32,118 nt of DNA from an uncultured Methanomicrobiales archaeon (GCA_903819595.1 CAIJED010000151.1:1-32118), one strand, 5' to 3'. Positions 1 through 8,802 are shown, counted from the stretch's first letter. The notes: a model not told the origin generated them from the letters alone. Numbers and translations are program-made.

Positions 1-128
1 TCTACCAGATTGATACATCGTTATTCTCACCAGCAGAAGTGATCATCAACGAACTTACCGATGGCATTATGTACCATGTTGGAAAGGTCAACCCTGAGGT
101 AACACTGAAATCCTTCGGGCTTCTTTGA
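1..128 (+). CDS. mch: Methenyltetrahydromethanopterin cyclohydrolase, C-terminal fragment (5' end outside window)
   Basis: Frame from nt 3 reads YQIDTSLFSPAEVIINELTDGIMYHVGKVNPEVTLKSFGLL* and stops at TGA 126-128; resembles the Mch C-terminus (xIDxxLFSPAxVxINxxxxGxxxxxGxxNxEVxxxSFG). Confidence 0.75.
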   Translation, partial: YQIDTSLFSPAEVIINELTDGIMYHVGKVNPEVTLKSFGLL

Positions 129-196
129 TCCACCAGGTTTCTTTTTTTTCGCCATTCAGTCGTATTTATTGTACCAGGAGCCGAAGTGTTTTCCTG

Positions 197-832
197 ATGT
201 TTCCTGACACCCGTCACCTGGAGGCATGGGACTATGATTACCGTACGCGGGGCAGGCTATGGGGAGGTAACGCGGCACCCCTCCCAAATCTTCCCAGCGG
301 TTCCCGTGTCCTTGAACTCGGTTGCGGGAATGGAAAAAACCTCCCGGGTATGAGTGAAAAAGGGTGGAATATCACGGCAATGGACTGTTCCGCGAGAGCG
401 GTTCACCTCTGCGTGGCAGGCATCCGTGAGGCCTGGCGTGTGCACCTTATTGTGGGAGATGTTGTTTCCCTGCCATTTCAGGATTCGGTGATCGATGCGG
501 TATTTTCCCTGCATATCGCGGGGCACCTGACAGGCCCCCACCGAATCCGGTTTGCCAGTGAAGTGTGGCGTGTGCTGAGACCTGGCGGGCAGATCATATT
601 TCGGGATTTCGGGGTAGAAGATTTCCGTTTCGGGAAAGGAGAAATAATAGAACCAGGTTCATTCCAGAGGGTTACGGGTTCATTTACCCATTATTTCACA
701 GAGAATGAGGTGAGCAGGTTATTTCTCGCCTTCAACTGCAAGTCCTTAACAGATCATCGCTGGTCGATGAGAATTAAAGGGCAGCACTATCAACGCAGTG
801 AAATCACGGCAATATTCGAAAAAGAGACCTGA
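197..832 (+). CDS. Class I SAM-dependent methyltransferase
   Basis: VLELGCGNGKNLPGMSEKGWNITAMDCSARAV motif I and LRPGGQIIFRDFG; start at ATG 197 (MFPDTRHLEAWDYDYR) is more plausible than the track start at 125. Confidence 0.85.
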   Translation: MFPDTRHLEAWDYDYRTRGRLWGGNAAPLPNLPSGSRVLELGCGNGKNLPGMSEKGWNITAMDCSARAVHLCVAGIREAWRVHLIVGDVVSLPFQDSVIDAVFSLHIAGHLTGPHRIRFASEVWRVLRPGGQIIFRDFGVEDFRFGKGEIIEPGSFQRVTGSFTHYFTENEVSRLFLAFNCKSLTDHRWSMRIKGQHYQRSEITAIFEKET

Positions 833-970
833 ATGTAAAGATATCAAGCCAGGCAAAAAGATGTGGGGGCATATGGCGGTTCACCTGACAGACATCAACC
901 GATTATACATTTTTCCCCAACCAATCAACAATCTTAATACCAGAAAGGCCAACATTAGTAAGTCAGTTCG

Positions 971-1044
971 GGGCCCGTGGTCTAGTTGGTTATGACGTCG
1001 CCCTTACACGGCGGAGGTCGCCGGTTCGAATCCGGCCGAGCCCA
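971..1044 (+). tRNA. tRNA-Val (anticodon TAC)
   Basis: Cloverleaf: acceptor GGGCCCG/CGAGCCC (one C.A mismatch), anticodon stem TCGCC/GGCGG with loop CTTACAC, T arm GCCGG-TTCGAAT-CCGGC, discriminator A; CCA not encoded. Confidence 0.9.
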
Positions 1045-1085
1045 TTCCAGGTACTTTGCTGTACACTATTTTTTGCATCAAGTGA

Positions 1086-1229
1086 GGCTGTCGCATGAAC
1101 CAAAATCGTTCTCAAAATGGAGAATTTCTAGTTTTGAAATTCCAAACTGAACTCTATGCCTCGTTTTTTTGCATCTAGATTTACCAATATTCACCTTTTT
1201 GTAGAATGAAAACCATTCGTGCGACAGCC
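1086..1229. mobile_element. MITE-like non-autonomous element, 144 bp
   Basis: Termini GGCTGTCGCATGAA (1086-1099) and TTCGTGCGACAGCC (1216-1229) are inverted repeats matching 13/14; flanks TCAAGTGA (1078-1085) and ACAAGTGA (1230-1237) match 7/8 as an 8-bp TSD; internal GAATTTC/GAAATTC dyad; no ORF. Confidence 0.75.
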
Positions 1230-1702
1230 ACAAGTGATACAGATATTTACACCTGAATCATCCACAGGGGACCCTTTTTCAAAAGAGGGATCTTCTGATA
1301 TGTCACTACCACTTTCTACGAAGCAGATCTGACTATGGCATGTTATCCACCCTGTCTCACTCATGGGTCGGAATCTTCCCGGATAACATCCTCGTAAATG
1401 CAGTGGTCACTTCGGCCTCACCGCTTGTAACAGGCCTCTGATTTTCTACTCTGCGATTCACCCACCCTGACATCGCACGATATCGTTCGGTGTCTCAACC
1501 GATACCTGTACTGCTGCTGCATTGCCATCCCTTTTACGTGTTGTTTGTCAGAGTGGTTACATTCTCAATAACCAGAGGCGTCAGTTACGGTCAATACTCA
1601 TAAATTTAGCAAGACTATTCACGCATTGAAAAAGAATTAGAAAGATTCACAATAATTGCAGAGAAAGACGTGGTTAAAATTCAGGGTCGGAATCGAACAC
1701 AG

Positions 1703-2491
1703 TTATTTTTCCCCGACCACGGGACGAATGACAAATTTGCAGTGATCATCACCCATCGCATAGCAGCGGAGCTCCGTCGTCATATGAGCCGCTCCAAAAT
1801 GACACGAAAAAATTGCTTCAAGAATACCCGCATCAAAGGCACATGCCGGCCGACCCAGGAAGGGCAGGTCATCGCACTCAAAGCAATCATAAACAATGAG
1901 TGTCACAGGGTTATGGTTTTCAACCACGATCTGACCCAGGTGATGCACTTTCCAGAACTTCTCCATATTATCGAGGAGGTCCGAAAGATCGGGACTCGCA
2001 ATTGCTACATGTAACCCCTGCCCGATGCGGAACCCGGCTTCCCTGATGATTGGATCAATATTAATCCCCTTCGCCATCAGGGAAACCCTGATAGTCCGGA
2101 ACATCATCTTGTAAAAGGAGGACGGATCACTACTCTCGAGGAATGCGGCGGCCATCTGCTCCGATTCATTGTCTTCACATTTTACACCAGGAGATATTCC
2201 CCCGAGAAACCGGGAACGGATATAAAAGATCTTTCTCCTCGAATCAGTGAGGTCGGGTTTCTCTCCAATAATCCCCTCCATTAATAGCGCCTTTAAGTGT
2301 GCAGAAACCGTAGACTTTGCTTTTTGAGTTGCCTCAACAATCTCCTGGAACGAGAACTCTCTATCCCGGAGCACACCCAGAATCTTTACGCGGACAGGTC
2401 CCTCAACAGTCCGTATACCTTTTTCTGTAGCGAACAGCTCAATCTCCGGGTTGAGTCCCGGTCTTACAGATGTCTCCAATCCAGCCTTCAT
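1703..2491 (-). CDS. ArsR-like winged-helix HTH protein with C-terminal V4R (4-vinyl reductase) domain
   Basis: N-terminal HTH (VRVKILGVLRDREFSFQEIVEATQKAKSTVSAHLKALLMEGII); C-terminal V4R pattern (YDCFECDDLPFLGRPACAFDAGILEAIFSCHFG...ELRCYAMGDDHCKFVI). Confidence 0.85.
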   Translation of the reverse strand: MKAGLETSVRPGLNPEIELFATEKGIRTVEGPVRVKILGVLRDREFSFQEIVEATQKAKSTVSAHLKALLMEGIIGEKPDLTDSRRKIFYIRSRFLGGISPGVKCEDNESEQMAAAFLESSDPSSFYKMMFRTIRVSLMAKGINIDPIIREAGFRIGQGLHVAIASPDLSDLLDNMEKFWKVHHLGQIVVENHNPVTLIVYDCFECDDLPFLGRPACAFDAGILEAIFSCHFGAAHMTTELRCYAMGDDHCKFVIRPVVGEK

Positions 2492-2650
2492 TCCAGGGCC
2501 TCATCGCACAAATTGCATTGGTAACGTATCCATCGAATGTTACTAAAGCATTTGGAAGGCAATGTAACTACGAATGTGATAGTGATAATAACAACTATCA
2601 ATGTAAGCCAATAAAGCATTATATTAGAAATTTGTGCAGGTGTCATCAGA

Positions 2651-3952
2651 TTGATCCAGACGGATAATGAAGTAGCCCGGATACGTGATATTCTGAAAGA
2701 TCATCCCAGAGGGATGACAATTGAAGAGATATCCCGTATTTTACCCTTAAACAGGACTTCCACAGCTAAATACTTAAACACACTCCTTATCTCAGGCCAG
2801 GCCGATTTGAAAACATTTGGTCGCGCAAAGGTATTTTCACTAACCCAGAGAGTTCCTGTATCCAACTTAATGAGCCTGTCATCGGAGCTTTTCCTGATCC
2901 TGGATAGTGAACATACGATCAGCTATGTAAATGACCAGTTTCTAATGGTTTTTCAGCTCGGGAAACAGGAACTTATCGGCAGGAAAATTGAACTGACCCC
3001 CATTGCTCAATACCTCTCTCCCAGTGACATTGAAAACATGAAATGTGCATATCAAGGAAAAGAGCACACCTGGGAGCACCATATCAACATCAGGACCCGG
3101 GACTACTTTTTTATTTCCAAACTGGTCCCGATGGTTTTTGATAACGGTCGTGGAGGGCTTGCGATCATCCTGGAAGACATTACCCAGCTAAAAGAATATC
3201 AACTGCACCTCGAAAACCTTGTAGAAGAACGCACGCGCGAGATAATAAAAACAAATGAGAATCTCGGGCAGGAAATTGCGAACCATGAGATGGCCAGGAA
3301 AGCCCTTGAGGTCGTAAACAATAAACTCAATCTCCTGGCTAGCGTTACGAGACATGACATTCTCAACCAGATCACCGTAATATCCGGATATCTTCAGCTC
3401 CTTGATAAAGAATGTTCGGGCAATCCAAACAGTCCCCCATATATCAGGAGTATTGAAAACGCCATCAGAACAATCCAGTATCAGATCACGTTTACCCGTG
3501 ACTACAAAGACCTTGGATTGAAATCTCCGGAATGGCAACGTGTGGATGAAGTAATCAGGCAGGCCACTTCATTACACCCTCTCCCCCACATCAACCTCCG
3601 TATAGAGACAGGAAAACTCGAGGTTTTGGCAGATCCATTCCTTGATAAGGTTTTTTTGAATCTATTCGATTTTTCATTGCTCAGCGGAGATAAAGTGACC
3701 GGGATAGATGTCACATCCCATGAAAAAGGGGACGCTCATCTCCTCCTGGTAACAGATAATGGTGTTGGGGTTCCTGCATCAAGAAAAGACCGTATTTTCG
3801 AATATTCCGGTAAAGATACGGGTTTCAATCTTTTCCTTTCCCGCGAGATTCTCTCGATAACAGGTATTTCAATCAAAGAAACGGGTAATGAAGGAACAGG
3901 TGCAAGATTTGAGATCACTCTTCCCACGAACACCTGGAGAAATGGAAACTGA
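2651..3952 (+). CDS. Sensor histidine kinase with N-terminal HTH and PAS domain (TTG start)
   Basis: N-terminal wHTH (MTIEEISRILPLNRTSTAKYLNTLLISGQ), PAS-like region, H-box ASVTRHDILNQITVISGYLQLL, ATPase box DNGVGVP. Confidence 0.85.
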   Translation: MIQTDNEVARIRDILKDHPRGMTIEEISRILPLNRTSTAKYLNTLLISGQADLKTFGRAKVFSLTQRVPVSNLMSLSSELFLILDSEHTISYVNDQFLMVFQLGKQELIGRKIELTPIAQYLSPSDIENMKCAYQGKEHTWEHHINIRTRDYFFISKLVPMVFDNGRGGLAIILEDITQLKEYQLHLENLVEERTREIIKTNENLGQEIANHEMARKALEVVNNKLNLLASVTRHDILNQITVISGYLQLLDKECSGNPNSPPYIRSIENAIRTIQYQITFTRDYKDLGLKSPEWQRVDEVIRQATSLHPLPHINLRIETGKLEVLADPFLDKVFLNLFDFSLLSGDKVTGIDVTSHEKGDAHLLLVTDNGVGVPASRKDRIFEYSGKDTGFNLFLSREILSITGISIKETGNEGTGARFEITLPTNTWRNGN

Positions 3953-4010
3953 CCATTCAGTGATTTGCCTGCACGGAAACATCCATCGGCAAAAAAGAAT
4001 GGGATTAATC

Positions 4011-4601
4011 TTACTTTTTCACAATATCCACTAGTTGGATATTAAACACAAGGTCATGCCCTGCAAGCGGATTGTTTTCATCAATCGTGATGCTGGTTTC
4101 ATTGGCCGCGGTAATATAGACATAGCCGATTCCACCATCGGGCCTTGTATAACGGATTGCGTCACCAGGTTTCGGATTCCAGGTCGCCCGGTCTTTCTCC
4201 GGAAGTGTGGCAAGTACCTTCTCCTTCGGCAGTACATTAATCAGACTCGGGTTTCTCTGCCCATATGCCTGGTCTGCAGGTATGTACACCGTCTTATTTT
4301 CCCCTTTACTCATGCCAATTACCGCGTTATCAAAGCCCGGAATTACCATCCCGCTCCCCGCAACAAACTCTATCGGGCTCCCATTCAGAGAGGACTGGAA
4401 CTGCATCCCGTTTGATGCCAGTGCAGCGGTATAATGGACCTTCACCGTATCATTGGGTTTGACAACTTCATTGGATATGGCCACTCCCTTCTGCGAAGTA
4501 CACCCTGTCGCAAGAAGGGCCAAAAAAATGAGAACAATTGTTATCCCGACGAAAAATCGGCCATTTGGCCCGTTTCTCCGGTTCCCGCTATTAATTGACA
4601 T
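4011..4601 (-). CDS. FKBP-type peptidyl-prolyl cis-trans isomerase, lipoprotein
   Basis: Lipobox LLATGC; VKVHYTAAL...GSPIEFVAGSGMVIPGFDNAVIGMSKGENKTVYIPADQAYGQ typical of FKBP/SlyD; internal ATG chosen as start. Confidence 0.88.
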   Translation of the reverse strand: MSINSGNRRNGPNGRFFVGITIVLIFLALLATGCTSQKGVAISNEVVKPNDTVKVHYTAALASNGMQFQSSLNGSPIEFVAGSGMVIPGFDNAVIGMSKGENKTVYIPADQAYGQRNPSLINVLPKEKVLATLPEKDRATWNPKPGDAIRYTRPDGGIGYVYITAANETSITIDENNPLAGHDLVFNIQLVDIVKK

Positions 4602-4771
4602 ACTACAGCGTTGGTTTTGATCGGATAATAGTCCTGTGCTCACAAGAGAAAACGAAGTATCATTGCAAATGAAATCTGGAGGAGCGGTTATCCCGCCGTT
4701 GACAATTATTCAGGAGAACAAATGATTACTACCCGTCATCGCCTACGCATGTTCCTGCAGATTCATTCAGT

Positions 4772-4800
4772 GATACCGGGTAATGGATTTCACCGGTATC
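4772..4800. promoter_or_regulatory. Dyad GATACCGG-N13-CCGGTATC upstream of the nifB TATA box
   Basis: Perfect 8-bp inverted repeat, 4772-4779 and 4793-4800, ending 10 nt before TTTTATATAG. Confidence 0.5.
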
Positions 4801-4810
4801 TTTTCTCGGA

Positions 4811-4820
4811 TTTTATATAG
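4811..4820 (+). promoter_or_regulatory. Archaeal TATA box of nifB
   Basis: TTTTATATAG about 30-40 nt upstream of the ATG at 4850. Confidence 0.6.
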
Positions 4821-4832
4821 CCGAAGAAAGAA

Positions 4833-4885
4833 CTGTACTACTGTTTATCATGGCCGAAGAAGGGTACCGGGAAACAGTAGTACAG
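4833..4885. repeat. Perfect 14-bp inverted repeat flanking the nifB start codon
   Basis: CTGTACTACTGTTT (4833-4846) and AAACAGTAGTACAG (4872-4885), 25-nt spacer containing ATG 4850-4852. Confidence 0.9.
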
Positions 4886-5746
4886 GGTAAAAAAGTTCAG
4901 TGGGACCCTGAACAGCTCCGTAAGATTCAGGAACACCCATGCTTTTCCGAGAAGGCATGTCATGGATTTGGTCGCTGCCACGTGGCAGTGGCTCCAAAAT
5001 GTAATATCCAATGCAACTATTGTATCAGGGACTTCGATTGTGTCAACGAAAGTCGCCCGGGGGTCACGGCAAAAGTCCTGGATTCGGGAGAAGCCATTGA
5101 CCTGGTAAGAGGGGTGGTGGAGAAATATAACTATATCAAGGTCGTCGGGATAGCCGGGCCCGGTGAACCACTTGCAAATGAAGAGACCTTTGAAACGCTT
5201 CGAAAGCTCCATGAAGAATTTCCCAATGTCATCAAATGCATCTCGACAAATGGTCTCCTTCTTCCTGAAAAAATCGACCTGCTTCAGAAATATGATGTGG
5301 GAAATGTCACCGTCACCCTGAACGCCATCGACCCCGAGATCGGGGCGAAGATATACCAGTTCATCGAATGGAAAGGCAAGCGTTATACCGGTGTGGAGGG
5401 TGCGAAAATCCTCCTCGAAAACCAGTTAAAGGGAATTGAGGAAGCAGTGAAAAGGAAAATGGTCGTGAAAGTGAATACCGTCTACATACCAGGTATTAAT
5501 GATCACCATATTGTCGATATCGCAAAGAAAGTCGGCGAAATGGGGGTTTACACGTTCAATGTAATACCACTTATTGCCCAGTATAAATTTGCCGATATCG
5601 CCCCGCCAACCCCTGAAATGAAAAAGAAAATGCAGGACTCCTGTGCACCGTACGTGCGCCAGATGAGGCATTGTCAGCGTTGCAGGGCAGACGCCATCGG
5701 GAAGCTTGGGCATGATATTACCAGCTGCCTCAACCCAGGGGCCTAG
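4850..5746 (+). CDS. nifB: Radical SAM NifB (nitrogenase cofactor biosynthesis), stand-alone form without NifX domain
   Basis: HPCFSEKACHGFGRCHVAVAPKCNIQCNYCIRDFDCVNESRPGV: CxxxCxxC radical SAM motif and NifB-specific context; MRHCQRCRADAIGKLG near the C-terminus. Confidence 0.95.
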   Translation: MAEEGYRETVVQGKKVQWDPEQLRKIQEHPCFSEKACHGFGRCHVAVAPKCNIQCNYCIRDFDCVNESRPGVTAKVLDSGEAIDLVRGVVEKYNYIKVVGIAGPGEPLANEETFETLRKLHEEFPNVIKCISTNGLLLPEKIDLLQKYDVGNVTVTLNAIDPEIGAKIYQFIEWKGKRYTGVEGAKILLENQLKGIEEAVKRKMVVKVNTVYIPGINDHHIVDIAKKVGEMGVYTFNVIPLIAQYKFADIAPPTPEMKKKMQDSCAPYVRQMRHCQRCRADAIGKLGHDITSCLNPGA

Positions 5747-5842
5747 AGCGAATTTCCATCGCCCACCCTTTTCTTTCAGACTATTTTTAACACGAACCAG
5801 GGGGATTATTCGGAAGAGAACAACTCACCACGAATCCCGTAT

Positions 5843-6799
5843 TCATCCTGGCAGAGAATCCTTTACAAATAGGTCGATTAATGCCCGGGAGAGACTTAAT
5901 GGCCTGGGCAATCCGGGGAGCTGGTCTCTTTTGAACCATCCCGCATCTTCAATCTCAGACCTATCCGCCTTTATCGTCCCCCCTGCGTAGGATGCCACAA
6001 ATCCGATCATCAGCGAATCCGGGAAGGGCCACGGCTGGCTGGCGACATAACAAAGATCACAGATTGTTATCCCGGTCTCTTCCATGACCTCGCGGTGGAC
6101 CGCATGTTCAATGGTCTCACCTGGTTCAACAAATCCGGCAATGATGCTATACACACCGGGAGGAAAACCGGGTGATCGCGCAAGGAGGACCTCTTCATCC
6201 CGCCTCACCAGGACAATGATCGCCGGTGAGAGCCTTGGGTAGATCACCTGGCCACATTCCGGGCATTTTTTGGCAAGCTCGGTATCCACCAGCTGGTTAC
6301 CGGCACCACAAACACCACAAAACTTCGTTGTCCGGTCAAACAGCAGGAGATGGGATGCCCGTGCCGCAACCCCAAGGAATTCCTCACTGGTCCGCCCGAT
6401 TAGCCCTCGTATATCAGAAAATCTGAAATTCTGCGGGGGTTTTGCAGTACTGATCAGATCAACTGCGTAGCAGGGGACACCACCAGATATGCCGATGAAC
6501 AGGGACGCCTGGGTGGGGAGGTTAAACACCCGGTGGGTGTCCGGGAATTGAATCATTCCGTCCCCTTCGGGCAGGAGGATTTCATTTCCCCGAAAAATAA
6601 ACCAGTGAATAGCCCCACTACCAGTAACGGGAATAGGATAGCGGGTATTCAGTTGCCCTGAGTCAAAAAATGGCACATACCCCGGTATCCCACTGTGAGC
6701 GGGATCCCAAAGTCCCGATGGCCTGTCGACGTGACCTGGTGGTGGGAATGCCTTCATCTGATCACCCATAGAATAACGTAATTTTTGCTTACCAGACAC
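5843..6799 (-). CDS. nudC: NudC-like NAD+ diphosphatase (Nudix hydrolase with zinc ribbon)
   Basis: Zinc ribbon CGVCGAGNQL...KKCPECG followed by YPRLSPAIIVLV and Nudix box GFVEPGETIEHAVHREVMEETG; GTG start; TATAAAAAG lies about 25 nt upstream on the minus strand. Confidence 0.9.
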   Translation of the reverse strand: MSGKQKLRYSMGDQMKAFPPPGHVDRPSGLWDPAHSGIPGYVPFFDSGQLNTRYPIPVTGSGAIHWFIFRGNEILLPEGDGMIQFPDTHRVFNLPTQASLFIGISGGVPCYAVDLISTAKPPQNFRFSDIRGLIGRTSEEFLGVAARASHLLLFDRTTKFCGVCGAGNQLVDTELAKKCPECGQVIYPRLSPAIIVLVRRDEEVLLARSPGFPPGVYSIIAGFVEPGETIEHAVHREVMEETGITICDLCYVASQPWPFPDSLMIGFVASYAGGTIKADRSEIEDAGWFKRDQLPGLPRPLSLSRALIDLFVKDSLPG

Positions 6800-7067
6800 A
6801 TACCATTCAAAGTTGACACTTTTTATACATGAAGGAACCTGATTCGACAGACTCCAGCCAATTTCATTGGAATCGCATTTTCATCGTGCTCATGAAGCGG
6901 GTACCGCCATAACGTAGGAAATTATCGGGTCTGCCAGAATCCCGTGGCGATGTGGAATAGCCGATGATGTAAATGTGAACACATGGAAGTACACCCTCCC
7001 AACGGGTCGGTGCAAATAGCCCTGTTACGAAACGCCACGCCCACCCAACAGGGGAATAAAAAAAGAA

Positions 7068-7538
7068 TTAAGGACGAATTGAACTATCTGCTTTCATGGA
7101 GATGATGCCATTGAGACTATCGATTACCGGCTCCAGCACGATTGGTACACCGGTATCCTCTGCCTTTACCGTATAATTATGGTAGGTGATCGTGTAGGTG
7201 AAATAATCCGACCCTGGTGTGGATGCCGGATATGACGCATTCAATCCGGGGAACCCGATCGTATAAAACGTGTTCCGGATTGTATCCAGCGTGTTCTGGT
7301 TGACGATAAATGCACCACGCCCATGCTGCCCTGAATAAACGGCTGCCCCATTCTCAAAGATCACCAGGTGATCATCGAATCCCCCTGTACCGCCAACACG
7401 GGAATAATCAACCAGGATTGCCGGGCCCGGTGCAGGAGTGGTATTTTTCACCGGCTGGTCCAGGCATCCTGCCATCACAACTAACACCACAACAAAAAGA
7501 AATGAGGCTGACGTAACCAGGCGGACTGATCTTCCCAT
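7068..7538 (-). CDS. Hypothetical lipoprotein
   Basis: From MGRSVRLVTSASFLFVVVLVVMAGC: signal peptide with lipobox, then a small secreted domain; track start at 7742 (TTG) is probably too far upstream. Confidence 0.7.
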   Translation of the reverse strand: MGRSVRLVTSASFLFVVVLVVMAGCLDQPVKNTTPAPGPAILVDYSRVGGTGGFDDHLVIFENGAAVYSGQHGRGAFIVNQNTLDTIRNTFYTIGFPGLNASYPASTPGSDYFTYTITYHNYTVKAEDTGVPIVLEPVIDSLNGIISMKADSSIRP

Positions 7539-7641
7539 AATAACAATTATTCTCCCGCAGATTAAGATGCTTTTGTTTACGCCACCGGATTTCGGGACCT
7601 TCACCGGCAATAGTACCAGCATTTGTCCCGGAATCGCCATC

Positions 7642-7968
7642 CTAAATCTCCAGTATGTCGCCACTACTTTTCTTCGAACCTTTTTTCTCGGGCAGGACTG
7701 CTTCAACAGCCCCGAGCAGCTGTTCAAGTTTTTCATTCGCAAAAATCTGCCTGAACGCCATCAGTTCTCCTCGGCCCATCACCATTATTCCCTTTTTCTT
7801 CATCGGCCGTCCATTGTCATCAACCGGGTTCACCTCCATGGCAAGCGATGCCGGCCGGCTCCGGGTTGCGGGAAGCCGGATGATCGATACACCAGGTAAT
7901 GAAGTATTCTTCCGCTCCCAGTCCTCACCAGTCTCGAGGAACACTCGCAGGTTCTCAGTAATTTCCAT
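7642..7968 (-). CDS. Hypothetical protein, about 108 aa
   Basis: Open frame MEITENLRVFLETGEDWERKNTSLPGVSIIRL...EKLEQLLGAVEAVLPEKK with protein-like composition. Confidence 0.6.
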   Translation of the reverse strand: MEITENLRVFLETGEDWERKNTSLPGVSIIRLPATRSRPASLAMEVNPVDDNGRPMKKKGIMVMGRGELMAFRQIFANEKLEQLLGAVEAVLPEKKGSKKSSGDILEI

Positions 7969-8052
7969 GACATTCACTTCAATTCCGACCTTAAAAGGTT
8001 ATGCCACGCGGGGTGAAAGAGAACGATAATTCCAGAATTCATGCCCGAAGTT

Positions 8053-8121
8053 ATTCAGGCCGTGAATCAATCCTGAATTTGCCATGTAACCAAATATTTT
8101 GCCAGGTTGTATGACCTGGCA
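8053..8121. repeat. Two tandem dyads in a divergent intergenic region
   Basis: ATTCAGG-N12-CCTGAAT (8053-8078) and TGCCAGGT-N6-ACCTGGCA (8100-8121), both perfect. Confidence 0.6.
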
Positions 8122-8196
8122 GCACACATTCAGCCCAAATTTTTCTCCCTTTATTCCCTGTAAGCCCTGTACACCTCCCGTGATGATATGTGTTGA

Positions 8197-8694
8197 ATGA
8201 GAAGAAGGATAGAAGAAAACACAGGCATCCTTTTATCAGGCACACTGATGACTGGATCAGGTATGACTAGTCACCCCGGCCCCCTATCAGGAGATATCCT
8301 CCTGCCAACGAGCCTGGTATTTTATGCAGGGAGCTATTCAGGAGGTGCATTATCTGTCCGGTGGAATGGGGACGCCCTCCTCGTCGAAGAGACGGGGGGT
8401 GGAAATTTTGACTGCTCACCCCATGCCATTACACCCGGCCCGGACGGTTGGGTGGCCTTCTGGGAGGAGATCGACGAGATCGGGGTCTGGCTGTGGGATG
8501 ATGTGTATGTGAATCCCCATGGTTGCTGCGGGGTGACATACTGGCAGTTGGTACTGGATAACGGGGAGAGGTCCATTTCCTGCTCTGGTGAAGACCGGTT
8601 TCCCGGCGGCGTATCCTCCGGGCTGACACCTGATTTCCGGGCACTGGTAACCGCGATTCAAAGATTGTGCGGGAATTACCCCAAACCGCTGTAG
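8197..8694 (+). CDS. Hypothetical protein
   Basis: 165-aa ORF of coherent Trp/Gly-rich composition; start uncertain (ATG 8248 possible). Confidence 0.5.
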   Translation: MRRRIEENTGILLSGTLMTGSGMTSHPGPLSGDILLPTSLVFYAGSYSGGALSVRWNGDALLVEETGGGNFDCSPHAITPGPDGWVAFWEEIDEIGVWLWDDVYVNPHGCCGVTYWQLVLDNGERSISCSGEDRFPGGVSSGLTPDFRALVTAIQRLCGNYPKPL

Positions 8695-8802
8695 ATCTGA
8701 ATTAATCCTTCCTCTTCGTTGGGTATCTCATGCAGTGGAGGTACTCCTGGCTGTTTCCAAGCGGTTAATGCCATCATCTGCAGATAGTACAGGTAATCTG
8801 GT

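Noticed and set aside
1670-2014. 114-aa plus-strand ORF
   Set aside because: Antisense to the well-supported HTH-V4R gene.
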